This document shows, in pieces, positions 49,101-58,424 of a DNA stretch of 64,000 bases. This DNA is from a virus. Location of the stretch: positions 1 to 64,000 of IMG/VR virus record IMGVR_UViG_3300034375_010007; one strand, 5' to 3'. The translations under genes were made by a program, and so were the position numbers. Each line of letters starts with the position of its first letter. Positions within the stretch are counted from its first letter, which is position 1. Below the pieces are notes generated by a model, which did not search any database, had not been told where the DNA came from, and saw nothing but the letters and a program-made list of their open reading frames with translations.

Positions 49101-52100
49101 AAAAGGAATTCAAGATTGATTCCCGACCAATAAACTACTTCTTTGCTTTCGAAAAGAGCATGAGCAAAGTTATTTCCGAAGAGATGATTAATGCATTCGG
49201 AAGCCTTAAAGACTTTAATAACTTAATTGGCGAGGGAGTCAACAGATACCGTGATGAATATAAAGCTCTTAAGTTTGTAAGACAGAAGTTCTTTGAGAAG
49301 GTTGGAAATGATGAGATTGATTTTGATCGTTTCTACGAGTTCTATAAATGGTTTGATTCATCACTATCGTTTATGTTGGGGCAGCTTGTCCCAGCATCGG
49401 CAGAGTTTGCCGACAATGTTCGAACAGTTGTAGAAAGCCATGCTTTAGAGAGAAGCAAGTACAGAAATGTTTTCCCGTTTATTGATAGTGAAAAGTCGGT
49501 TTTCGAAGCAACAGCATCATCAAATGTAGATTACGGAGAAGCTATTTCATCACCAGATGATGATCCGCAGGGAACGGGCTTCTATCCTGCTCATGCGCCT
49601 AGAAGAAGAGCGGTGGGATTGACACCACGGGATTTGGTGAAAAAGTGGAAGTACGTTCACGCACCCGAAGATGGAGATCAAAAGAAAAACTATCTTTGGT
49701 GGAAGAACAAAGCCGAAAGAGACAATCCTACAATTACCGAAAACAGCGCTGTAGACAACTCCAGAGGAGCAATACTGTCTGTTATCGAGCAAGTATCCAT
49801 TAGAGAGAATAACAGACCATATCGCTTCTCTGTCGGAGGAACGAAAGTCTTAGGCGGCGTCGGACAACATCAAAACAAGGATGTTAATTTTGTTTTCCAA
49901 GCAACCCAGCCGTATGGTCCAACCATCACGGCGACTAATATTCCAATTAACATCATGCTGTCGTTCGATACAGAAGTGGAAAGGCTGCTAGATACAGAAG
50001 ACGAATTCTTCCCAACATATAAGCAAAGATTGGGATTTGGGTTAGACCCCGATATCAACAGAAGTAACAATAGTAAACTGAAGATGAATGGTAATAAGTT
50101 GGCTCCGTTCAGCTTATATGAGACATCAGAGCAAACAACTTTTAATGCTACAATTTCTAGTTCCTATAAGCCGGGTGTTACTGTCACCAACCTACACCAT
50201 GATTTTGTTGTGGACACTGATATAACCGCCCAGAGTCCATTCACAGAGAAGTTTGTTGGTGGTAGATATTACCGACATACGGAAATCAACGATGGCACCG
50301 ACACAAGAGAAACTAGGGCAGAAGGTTTTCGTTTAGCACTTGGTCTCAACTCAGCAAGCTCTAACATCCCTGTAGGCGCTTCTGGTGCTCTTGGTATTAT
50401 TCCTCCAAACTACCCGTTCCTTGATTCGCCATCAGGCTCAGCGCCACATGGATGGCTTCCAGAACTTCCTACAGCACAGCGCTTCCGCGATGAAACAGCA
50501 AAGCGTCCTGTGAACATAAAGAACATTTTGATGACGACTGCTTCGGTTGGAACACGCCTTTCGGGAACAATTGTTCACAACCAAATCGGTAACTATCAAA
50601 AGAATTATCAAGTTGTACAGACATCTGGCCGTTCTATTAACGACCCATTCTTCCAAGATCAGTCATTTAGTTTCGCACCAAATCCAGAAACACTTGCGAC
50701 AAGAGGACGTTTTCCTCTTGTGGAAGACTCAACAGAAAATACTGGTGGTGATTTGGATTACCAGTTACCTAATCGAGTTGGCGCGAATTCTAACAAGACA
50801 GTATTTGTTAACTTATTTTCGTCCCCCGGATCGTATGAAGTTATGTCTAGGGGCTACAGAGATCCCGCACACGAAGAGCTATCTGTCTATAATGCTTTGC
50901 CATATCGTAATCTTGGCATTATTAATAGAGGGCTATCAGGCTCCAATACAGATAATACTCTAACAGGATCAATTAGAGTTGATGATCATATCGGAAAGCC
51001 CCGAGGTTTAAATCAGTTAGCGACTTTGCACGCCGGCGCTTTTGGTCATGACCCTGTTTTTGGTTCGGTGCCTGAATTAACATATATAACAACGCCTTCT
51101 TGGCACAAGACAAATAGAAATGCAAAGACAAGAGTTGTAGAAGGTGGATTAAACGAGTCGGTGTTCGATAACTTATTTGTGCAGCATGCAATCCCGCGCT
51201 CTACGCAGCAGTATTCCTGGGTTACGGCGTCATTAGATTACGGATTGACAATCTACGGACTCCAGGCGCCAACCTGCTATAGCGCTAGCGCACTGTCGGA
51301 ATTAATTATAACTGGCTCTGATTATGAAGATCTTACTTTTGTTGGTCTTAACACGGCTATTGTTGATCCTTTGACAGCTTCATCACATATTCTAGGGTTT
51401 CCTCTGGCGGCTAATGCTAGTGCTTCTTACAACAATGATGATTATTGGGAGCCTCCTTCACTAGACACAGGCGCAGATTACTTTAATTTTGTAATTACAA
51501 CCAGAAATGGTCCATGGGGCTACCCAACTTGGAAGCAAATTAGAACCGGTGAAACAAAGGTTGCGAGAAAGCTTCGCGAAACAAATCAGATTGGATTGGT
51601 TACAACACCTCCACAAGTTCCTGTTTTGGCGGCGGGGGGAGCAGCATATCAATATGTTCAACCATTAAGACCTAATAGTTTTGTTGATTATACGGAGCAA
51701 CCAATTAGCTCTCGTTATTCGCCAACGTCAGTTTTGTTGGAAGACAACTCAGAGGACTCTGATCCACTAAACGATATTTCTTTGAAAGTAACTTATGGTA
51801 ATGAGTTGGATTTATTTTCCAATGAATCTTTAAACAATAGATTAAACATCCCAGTTCCTGATTTAACAAATAATACATTAAACAGAGTATTTGATTATGT
51901 GGTTGGAAGTAACCTAAGCACCATCATTGATTACGAAGAGAGAATATATCCAGCAGAAATAAATGCTTATAAGAACTCTGTTAGAAGAAGAACAGAATTT
52001 TCTATCACAAATATATGGGATAATGATCGCACAAATCGCTCTACTACATACGGCGGTAATGATAACTCGCAGGGTGTGAATATTGAAAGTTCTTCTATAT

Positions 52101-54616
52101 GGCCTCTAGACGGGCACCTTGACTTTGCTACTACGCAATCTGTAGAGGTAAGGGATGGCGCTGGTGAATTGCTGAACTCATACTCAAGGTTTGCTCAGAC
52201 TTCTGCAAATATAAGACCGGCTGTTACATACGCACAGAGAGTGCCGGCTGGATCCTCTTCTGCGGGGGGAGATAAGGTTTTTGCCGGAGATGCTTTGTGG
52301 GAAGCCGGAACTCAGTCGGGCAAAACTCCTTACGAGAGTTATGACTCTTATTCACAATACATTGCATTAGTAGGTAAGGATTATTCTATTGTTCCAGAAT
52401 TTAGGATTAGCGAGTTGTTTGAAACTTATATTGAGGACAACGGTGGCGACTTCCTAGCAGAAATTAATAATACTTTTAACTTAACTGGAGCATCTATTAC
52501 AGATTCAAGCGTTGATGATTTTTATAGAGTATATTCTAATTCAGATTTTATGAAGTATTTCTCTGTTGTAGATGATAGTTTAAACGATCAAAGGTCAGGA
52601 GACCTAAAAATTCAGAGAGATAAAGCAGCAATCCGCTGTAATGCCATCACTAAATTCTTGCCATATAAGGGATTCTATCCTGCCGAAAGAGTTGTGGAAT
52701 TGGGAACATTATTCTCTCAATCCTACGGACCGCAAATTCTTGCAAAGCTGGGTGGCACCGTCACGCAACAGCAGGCTTATAGAGTTCTGCTGGAGCCAAT
52801 GATGTCTCCGGGAATTTTATGTAATACAATTAAATCTGGTATTGCTGTTAGTTACCCTGTTCTAGTCAACACTGCCTCAAATGCCGACGATGCGGCTGGT
52901 AATGCTAGTTTGTTAGCTGACAGGCGAGTTGATGGTACAAATACAACGCTATTCGAAGGCGTGGTTAAATACCCGAAAGTTCTAATACAATATGCTTTAA
53001 GCAACGGAGAAATGACTAGGCCAGAGGCTAGTGGTTCAACTAACGAAGTCCTACCATTTGAAACAATATACCGCCCTGAAAATTACTTAACTCCAGAGTA
53101 TTTAACCGGCTCCGGTGCTATTTTTGATAGCGGGGTTGATAATAATTCACTGCTTGATACGAGCGCCGGCCCATTATACGTTAAGTTTGTGGATGGCAAG
53201 AAGCTTTATCGTCATGCGATTGATAACTTTTTATGTGCCACAACAGAGTTTTTCACAAACTCGCCAGCTGCTTTTGTGTCTAATCGCGAGGATCAGTTTA
53301 ATCATGTAACAAGCGGTTCTACATATGACATGGAAGTTGAACTTTATAGAACTCGACGCGCCCACAACGGAGAAATCGTTGTTGATACCTCCTCTTTTGA
53401 CATGTACGTTCGAGAGTCCGCATTCGGTAACCCGCTATCTCCGTCCGGAGTCTATGCCGGTCAAGCTACATTTGATCATGTGACGCCTCCTTATTTCTCT
53501 GGCTCTGCAAAGGCAACAATAACATACACTCCGACCACTACAGGAAAGCCAACACTAGATGACATTCTAGCAAACTCAACCTTTGCATATAGTCGTGATG
53601 TGAGTGGATCATCTCCATCGGACTTTAGAATGAATGTGGATTCATGCTTAAATCTCACAGACTATTTTGCATCTGTTCCGGCTGGAACAAATTCGCAATC
53701 TAAATCATGGCTAATTCAAAGCAAGTTTGAAACACCAGTCCTGAACTTTGCTGGCATTGTGCCAACTAACACAACATCTAGTTTGGTTGATTCGGGCGTC
53801 TCTACGGCAGAACAATTGAAAACCGGAGGAATGTGGCACCTGTATGGAAACCTGCCAAATAATTCTAGAGAAGGAATTTTCATTACCCTGAAGGATACAA
53901 AGTCTAATCTTTCATTAGCAGACGTTTGTGGGTTTGACACAGGAGTCCCACAAAGAGTGGGAGAAGTAAGAGAAGCTGGTTTGCTGGAAGAGGCAGTTGT
54001 GGCTGTGCCATTCATAGAGACAAGCAACAGAAGAAAATTCTTCACAATGTCCAAAGAAGAGTCACAACATAGAGTTGTCGCATCAGGACTACAAAAGTAT
54101 GTTTTCCCGCCAAGGTTTGATTTTGTTACCAACAAATCAGTTAAGCCAATATTGATGTACATGTTTGAATTTAGTGCCAAGGTAACCAAACAAGACATAG
54201 CGGATATGTGGCAGAACCTACCTCCAGATATTAGTGAAAAGTTTGAACAAAAAGAAGCTATAATTGATGATGACAGAATTCTAGAACTTCTAGCCACAAA
54301 GTCAAACGAAATTAAATGGATGGTATTCAAAGTCAAGAAGCGCGCCAGCAAGTCTTACGAGAAGTTTAGAAGATCTCTCGTCACAGACGATACAAGCGCC
54401 ATTCCGGATAGCATTGGTAATTACTCATACAACTGGCCATACGATTACTTCTCTCTTGTAGAACTAGTTAAGATTGATGAAACAATAAGGTATTCCTCTG
54501 TAGACCTAACAGATAAGCCAGACAGCAAGGTTGAGATAGTAGGAAATGTTAATGTCCAGGGTGTTCCGGGTAGCCCACCTCCCGTGATCACACTGCCAGA
54601 GGGATCTGAAGGATAA
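46112..54616 (+). CDS. Giant tail/baseplate protein with two lectin-like domains
   Basis: A 2834-aa protein. Domain 1 (about 150-350) is a LamG/concanavalin-like jelly roll: YSLQFTGSNYYDAS, VTVEFWLNK, SWHHYAVSLMS, GSLDEFRYW. Next (about 480-640) is a tail-protein-like helical region, YQNIYNNLTYIYKSKGTEKSFRNLIRSFGID. Domain 2 (about 665-885) is a second lectin-like fold ending NSCRFWLDYVEDKALREHA. The remainder is beta-rich with no clear family. Probably binds host surface glycans or holds the fibres. Ends by a stop a few bases before the next ATG. Confidence 0.65.
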   Translation: MSFKTLFDKAKKVSSLSNKSSKDIGAEVESVGYHKEDIIHEKRYIPNVDFSDPSSFARYGSAEEYYVQSIDRVSETYPYDGSLKERLEWENESTYIDLHILDNLYPRTNGYAIFSADGWGSSSVTETYGLSDDLEYVYFEGGPHPNPNGMTPYSLQFTGSNYYDASTNRESNLKYDLQGNGVTVEFWLNKSEFLTSLTEKEIIFDLWNGETYNTPTYGRLTIELTGAADGQNPFLITALSGTTGITRQTLTNDSTFTTASVADGSWHHYAVSLMSASAGIETKFYIDGSLRSTITQGSSGINEVTGALRANLAAAVTSPAATSAPAYSGKLSGSLDEFRYWKTQRSSKDVGRYFISQVGGGTNSDPEPFTDTREDVNTKLGVYYKFNEGITGIAATDSVVLDYAGRVTNGAWTGYGTNSRNTGSAIVLSNAATKEFLDPIIRSNHPDVVALRAGLASSGSVYDVNNNASIYNSIPAWITEEDSEGEKQVKYLTQIISSYFDTLHIQTSELNNLKNVEYVSGSDKPFPYSYKKLNAHGFVSPEIFLDADVLEKLADRSEDRIYDKSLNDIKNIIYQNIYNNLTYIYKSKGTEKSFRNLIRSFGIDDELIKLNMYAQNTEYEFRENRRNILVNDKLVNFNSETNKSAVVYSFSSSVNPNSTGVIPEATQLTGGYAITLEADVTFPTKPLESQDANYFFTNAISSSVFGIHGAVADQTDTTWNSTDAVNFQVLSIRDELNSDNAYFMLTGTVGGYVPQLTSSLYEDLYTDSTWNLSVRIKPENYPLSNFVDGADTGNYTVVFGGVEVRSGEVVNTFTVSGTVNSPPDSFISGSRRVFLGAHRTNVTGAILQTSDVKINSCRFWLDYVEDKALREHALDTENHGALRPSLYAFPWDTDATYGEVSKLDTLAFNWEFSENTGSNASGEFTVQDESSGSATLASTRFGWIGDVVNQQVTAKAFGFEPSSTSAIKKDFIVAARLNELETIAPSETVQVLSAQDQKEFKIDSRPINYFFAFEKSMSKVISEEMINAFGSLKDFNNLIGEGVNRYRDEYKALKFVRQKFFEKVGNDEIDFDRFYEFYKWFDSSLSFMLGQLVPASAEFADNVRTVVESHALERSKYRNVFPFIDSEKSVFEATASSNVDYGEAISSPDDDPQGTGFYPAHAPRRRAVGLTPRDLVKKWKYVHAPEDGDQKKNYLWWKNKAERDNPTITENSAVDNSRGAILSVIEQVSIRENNRPYRFSVGGTKVLGGVGQHQNKDVNFVFQATQPYGPTITATNIPINIMLSFDTEVERLLDTEDEFFPTYKQRLGFGLDPDINRSNNSKLKMNGNKLAPFSLYETSEQTTFNATISSSYKPGVTVTNLHHDFVVDTDITAQSPFTEKFVGGRYYRHTEINDGTDTRETRAEGFRLALGLNSASSNIPVGASGALGIIPPNYPFLDSPSGSAPHGWLPELPTAQRFRDETAKRPVNIKNILMTTASVGTRLSGTIVHNQIGNYQKNYQVVQTSGRSINDPFFQDQSFSFAPNPETLATRGRFPLVEDSTENTGGDLDYQLPNRVGANSNKTVFVNLFSSPGSYEVMSRGYRDPAHEELSVYNALPYRNLGIINRGLSGSNTDNTLTGSIRVDDHIGKPRGLNQLATLHAGAFGHDPVFGSVPELTYITTPSWHKTNRNAKTRVVEGGLNESVFDNLFVQHAIPRSTQQYSWVTASLDYGLTIYGLQAPTCYSASALSELIITGSDYEDLTFVGLNTAIVDPLTASSHILGFPLAANASASYNNDDYWEPPSLDTGADYFNFVITTRNGPWGYPTWKQIRTGETKVARKLRETNQIGLVTTPPQVPVLAAGGAAYQYVQPLRPNSFVDYTEQPISSRYSPTSVLLEDNSEDSDPLNDISLKVTYGNELDLFSNESLNNRLNIPVPDLTNNTLNRVFDYVVGSNLSTIIDYEERIYPAEINAYKNSVRRRTEFSITNIWDNDRTNRSTTYGGNDNSQGVNIESSSIWPLDGHLDFATTQSVEVRDGAGELLNSYSRFAQTSANIRPAVTYAQRVPAGSSSAGGDKVFAGDALWEAGTQSGKTPYESYDSYSQYIALVGKDYSIVPEFRISELFETYIEDNGGDFLAEINNTFNLTGASITDSSVDDFYRVYSNSDFMKYFSVVDDSLNDQRSGDLKIQRDKAAIRCNAITKFLPYKGFYPAERVVELGTLFSQSYGPQILAKLGGTVTQQQAYRVLLEPMMSPGILCNTIKSGIAVSYPVLVNTASNADDAAGNASLLADRRVDGTNTTLFEGVVKYPKVLIQYALSNGEMTRPEASGSTNEVLPFETIYRPENYLTPEYLTGSGAIFDSGVDNNSLLDTSAGPLYVKFVDGKKLYRHAIDNFLCATTEFFTNSPAAFVSNREDQFNHVTSGSTYDMEVELYRTRRAHNGEIVVDTSSFDMYVRESAFGNPLSPSGVYAGQATFDHVTPPYFSGSAKATITYTPTTTGKPTLDDILANSTFAYSRDVSGSSPSDFRMNVDSCLNLTDYFASVPAGTNSQSKSWLIQSKFETPVLNFAGIVPTNTTSSLVDSGVSTAEQLKTGGMWHLYGNLPNNSREGIFITLKDTKSNLSLADVCGFDTGVPQRVGEVREAGLLEEAVVAVPFIETSNRRKFFTMSKEESQHRVVASGLQKYVFPPRFDFVTNKSVKPILMYMFEFSAKVTKQDIADMWQNLPPDISEKFEQKEAIIDDDRILELLATKSNEIKWMVFKVKKRASKSYEKFRRSLVTDDTSAIPDSIGNYSYNWPYDYFSLVELVKIDETIRYSSVDLTDKPDSKVEIVGNVNVQGVPGSPPPVITLPEGSEG

Positions 54617-54619
54617 TAA

Positions 54620-55603
54620 ATGAGCTTTTTTGACAAAAAAGAAGAAGTCATAGAAATGAAGTTGACTGAGTATGGTAAAAGAAAGCTTGAGCTTGGTCGC
54701 CTAAATCCAACTTTTTACGCGTTCTTTGACGATGATATTCTGTACAATACAGAAGCAGCCGGATTCACGGAGGCGCAGAATGATGCAGACAGAAGAATTC
54801 GTTTTGATACGCCTTCTCTTAGGGTCCAAAAAAGCACGACAGGTGCAGAAACAAGAGTTAACCAGTTTTTGGATGATGTTTCTGATCAACTACAAGAGAA
54901 GACTGGTAGTGCCGGGCAATATCTTATTTCTGAAAATTCTGTTGCATTTGTTAATGCTTTTCAAGACACGCCACAGTTTGCGCAAAAGTTTTTCTTAGGA
55001 TCGGATCCCCTCGGAACAAGTGATTTAAAAACTCAGTATGCTCCAGCATGGCATATTAACGCCCTAGCAGGAGAGATAAGCTCTAGCCAGTATTATCAAA
55101 CCGTCAACCTTACATCAAGCAATACGAGTCTTGCAAATGGAATTGTTAGAAACATTCCACAATTAGATATTACAATTGACTATAAAACTTTCTATTCATC
55201 AGACAATGAAATAGATGATCTTACGGGCGAAGCAGCAGAAAAAATTGTTAGGCTGACTCAAGATAATGATGCTGGTGTAGCATTATACATGCAAGAAAAT
55301 TATTTAGTTTTAGATATTGTTGAAAGAAACTCGGACAACTTAAAAGAGAATTTTGAAATAGAAGTGTTTCTCTCGGGCTCGGATGGAACTTATTCCAAAA
55401 AGACTTTCTTAACAGAGCAAGATTTAGCTGTTGGTATGGACGACCAAAAAGTTGAATATTATGCAAACATACTTGTTGATACTGAGATGCCAAACGAGGC
55501 TATCAGCAGGCTAAATATACAAGAAAGCACACTTAAGGGTACAATCGCCAGAACACAGCTTTCTAGAAACCTATATACTTCTGATAATGAGGAGCCTTGC
55601 TAA
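54620..55603 (+). CDS. Virion structural protein
   Basis: A 327-aa protein beginning MSFFDKKEEVIEMKLTEYG, then LELGRLNPTFYAFFDDDILY. From memory this N-terminal pattern is common in structural proteins of T4-like aquatic phages, and the gene at 62561 has a related start (IILDAVLTDTGRMRLAKG). Perhaps a tail- or fibre-associated protein. The stop overlaps the next ATG (TAATG). Confidence 0.6.
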   Translation: MSFFDKKEEVIEMKLTEYGKRKLELGRLNPTFYAFFDDDILYNTEAAGFTEAQNDADRRIRFDTPSLRVQKSTTGAETRVNQFLDDVSDQLQEKTGSAGQYLISENSVAFVNAFQDTPQFAQKFFLGSDPLGTSDLKTQYAPAWHINALAGEISSSQYYQTVNLTSSNTSLANGIVRNIPQLDITIDYKTFYSSDNEIDDLTGEAAEKIVRLTQDNDAGVALYMQENYLVLDIVERNSDNLKENFEIEVFLSGSDGTYSKKTFLTEQDLAVGMDDQKVEYYANILVDTEMPNEAISRLNIQESTLKGTIARTQLSRNLYTSDNEEPC

Positions 55604-58422
55604 TGTTGAATGTATCACCCGCGGTCTTCAATTCTAGGTTACCGGTACCGCTTATTAAAGAAATAAGAATTATCCCTGTGGAGCAAGAGCAGATAAAGCA
55701 GTTTAACTTTATTGTTGATGTAGTTGTTAGTACAACAAACGATAGTTATGATAATGCTTTTAATTTAAATGTTAGCGCTATAACATCTAGGAGGGAGGAA
55801 GACCGCCTTAAGATACCACAGATCTTGATAGGCTATGCTAAAGCTTCCTCCCCATTAATTAAAAATGTTAAAGTTGATAACTTAGTCAAGAATATCTCGC
55901 GACAGTATTTTAATAAAGACGCAGATTCAACTTTATATTCAAAAGTTGTTAGTGTTCCCTTCAGCTTGGAAACGGTAAATGATATAAGGCATCTTTCAAT
56001 TTTGTGCTTTACAAACAGCATAAGTAAAAGGCAAGATTCTAACGTCCCATACAATATGGCGGCTCAAACAGTAAGCACCAGTCGACCAATTCTGGAAAAA
56101 GTATTTAGGCGAGGTTCAATTAGCAGACAATCAGCTGTATATAAAATGCTTAATACAGTAGCAGATTATGGGAAGGAAGGAGATGTATGGGTTGGTCCGG
56201 TTCATTTTCATCCAGGCAGTGGTTTAATGGCAGAGGCACAACATGTTGATCGTCCTCATCCTCGTCTCAGCATGATTATGCTGCCAAACCAGAAGATAAA
56301 AGACTATAGAACTAGAGTAGTTAATGACTTTATAAATTTGCGCCGCCCCATGGAGGCATCAGGGGATTATCTTTCAAAAGTATACTACTCTAGATCCAAA
56401 GATGGTTCTGTAAAAATACACACAAATTTTAGTCTTCTTAGATATTTGAGGCACAATGCCCAACTATCTCACTTGCTAGACAATAACGAGAGTCTTTTAT
56501 CTACCGCTGAATTATTAGATATTAAGGTTTACAGAACCTCTGTAGGTAAAACAAATTATGGTAATTTTTTAACACCTGACAAGATTAGCGATTCTGACTG
56601 TGTTGATGAAACCGCGTCGAAGAGGTTGATTGGTACCTTGGCAGATGGAGCAGTACAAATTATCAAACCAAATCCTACTACAACAGACAATAATCATTTG
56701 TCTTTGCTAATAGTTGATAGTCAAATGACTAACGAGTCGGAGGGCTTATATCATTACGACATTGAAATAGAGATTAATGATAACTCCGCGAAGGTCATTT
56801 CAGAGTTAACAGAGCAACTAAGAAATGCTCTGGTCGAAGCACAATACTATGACTTGAAAGTCAACAACTATGATAAAAAAGTTAAGGATTATGATTTTAA
56901 TACGCTAGCTAGAGAGCAGCAACTTAAAACAGACAAATCTTGGAAAAAGTCTTTAGAACTATACATCTCGGCCTTACGATTTATGTTTGGTAATTCGGTA
57001 GGCAATATTCCAACTACCTTGGTAGCGAGAAACATGCTGGCGTTTGCAAATCCTTACTCGGTAACACCAGAGTCGCTGAGTGAATTTAGCAATATTTTAA
57101 ATGGCTTTATAGAAATATTAGATAAAAATATTCAAAAATCTACTGGCAACATACACAAAAACCAAAACTTTAATTCTAAGATTGCTGGTTCCAATCCTTT
57201 GGTTAAGAAGCTAAAATTTGTTTCCGATATAAAAGAAACCTATCTTAATCAGTTGACAAAAAACAATGGCTTTGATTATTTTGGAGAGTTTATTGCGTCG
57301 TCTAATGCAGGATTAGGTCAAATAAGTTTCCGACAATATGAATTAAGAATTGACAAAGAAGTTCAAAAATATGACGTTTCATCTCCCAATCAAATAGGCA
57401 TTAACAAGTATGGCTTTTTATCACCTAGAATTATCTCAACAAATACAGTATCGATAGAGACTGCAAAAAACATGGATTTTAATCAGTCCTTGGACCTTTT
57501 GAGTGCAAACGAAAATAAGTCTACAATGTCTAAGAACTTTAAAGCCAATCCTACAATAGAAACGGCAAAACTTGATTCAATGAATTTTCTTCTGGGACAG
57601 TCAGGGCTTCAGTTTGAGCCCAAGTTAACAAGTCTTAAAAAGATTCGTAACAGTGTTCCTGGCAAAACAGCTGAAGTTATAGACTCCTCGGAGTATTTGT
57701 CTGATTCAAGTCCGTTTGTTAAAACGGGACGAGATGCAAGGACGGCAGTATCAGGAAGTGAGCTTATAAAGTTCAAGAATAGTATTAGAGAAAATACAAA
57801 GTTTGCGGATAATCCTTTGCTTAGGAGAATATTGGAAGCTAAAGCAACGTCGTTTAGAGCCGTCCAAGCGTCGGATATTGAATTAATATCTGGTTCTTTA
57901 GCAGCTACTCAATTACAAAGTGTTCCTGAGAGTATACAAGAGCTTAACAGCCTGGAGCAAAACATCAATTTTAATTCAGTTGTAAGAGTGGAATATTCAA
58001 CGGGCATAGGCGACCAGTGGCTTCCACTGAATAATCAGAGCTACCAAACAATTAAAAATGCAAATGGCGCCATAGTATGTCGGATATCACAACAGAATAA
58101 AGTTCTTAATGTCGAGAACAGATTTTATTTAGAGGGTTATGATCAGCTGTTTATTCTGGGTGATACCGCTGGGCAAGCAGCAAATAGTCGTCCTACATCT
58201 GATCAGCTAATAGATTCTATCAAGAAAGATGTTAAAAAACTATTTACTGAAACTCTTAACTATAAGAGCGCTGGCGGTGGAGTAATGTCAGAATATCTTT
58301 CAAGTCCAGTAACATCCAGGGATTTAGCTGCGAGGGCACCCCGCCGCTCCAGTCGTAGACAGAGGACAACCACGACAGCACGAACTACAGGCGGAACAAC
58401 TAGTGGAGGGGGCAGTTACTAA
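55603..58422 (+). CDS. Large virion structural protein (939 aa)
   Basis: Taken from the ATG at 55603 with GAGGAG 9 bases upstream; an in-frame TTG six bases earlier is less likely. A mixed alpha/beta protein with a coiled-coil-like segment (about 385-425) and a Thr/Gly/Arg-rich C-terminus (RRSSRRQRTTTTARTTGG). No motif of known function. Part of the tail/fibre gene block. Confidence 0.6.
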   Translation: MLNVSPAVFNSRLPVPLIKEIRIIPVEQEQIKQFNFIVDVVVSTTNDSYDNAFNLNVSAITSRREEDRLKIPQILIGYAKASSPLIKNVKVDNLVKNISRQYFNKDADSTLYSKVVSVPFSLETVNDIRHLSILCFTNSISKRQDSNVPYNMAAQTVSTSRPILEKVFRRGSISRQSAVYKMLNTVADYGKEGDVWVGPVHFHPGSGLMAEAQHVDRPHPRLSMIMLPNQKIKDYRTRVVNDFINLRRPMEASGDYLSKVYYSRSKDGSVKIHTNFSLLRYLRHNAQLSHLLDNNESLLSTAELLDIKVYRTSVGKTNYGNFLTPDKISDSDCVDETASKRLIGTLADGAVQIIKPNPTTTDNNHLSLLIVDSQMTNESEGLYHYDIEIEINDNSAKVISELTEQLRNALVEAQYYDLKVNNYDKKVKDYDFNTLAREQQLKTDKSWKKSLELYISALRFMFGNSVGNIPTTLVARNMLAFANPYSVTPESLSEFSNILNGFIEILDKNIQKSTGNIHKNQNFNSKIAGSNPLVKKLKFVSDIKETYLNQLTKNNGFDYFGEFIASSNAGLGQISFRQYELRIDKEVQKYDVSSPNQIGINKYGFLSPRIISTNTVSIETAKNMDFNQSLDLLSANENKSTMSKNFKANPTIETAKLDSMNFLLGQSGLQFEPKLTSLKKIRNSVPGKTAEVIDSSEYLSDSSPFVKTGRDARTAVSGSELIKFKNSIRENTKFADNPLLRRILEAKATSFRAVQASDIELISGSLAATQLQSVPESIQELNSLEQNINFNSVVRVEYSTGIGDQWLPLNNQSYQTIKNANGAIVCRISQQNKVLNVENRFYLEGYDQLFILGDTAGQAANSRPTSDQLIDSIKKDVKKLFTETLNYKSAGGGVMSEYLSSPVTSRDLAARAPRRSSRRQRTTTTARTTGGTTSGGGSY

Positions 58423-58424
58423 AA

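Noticed and set aside
53716-54351. 211-aa minus-strand open frame
   Set aside because: Lies wholly inside the 2834-aa tail gene; composition is what antisense of that gene would give.
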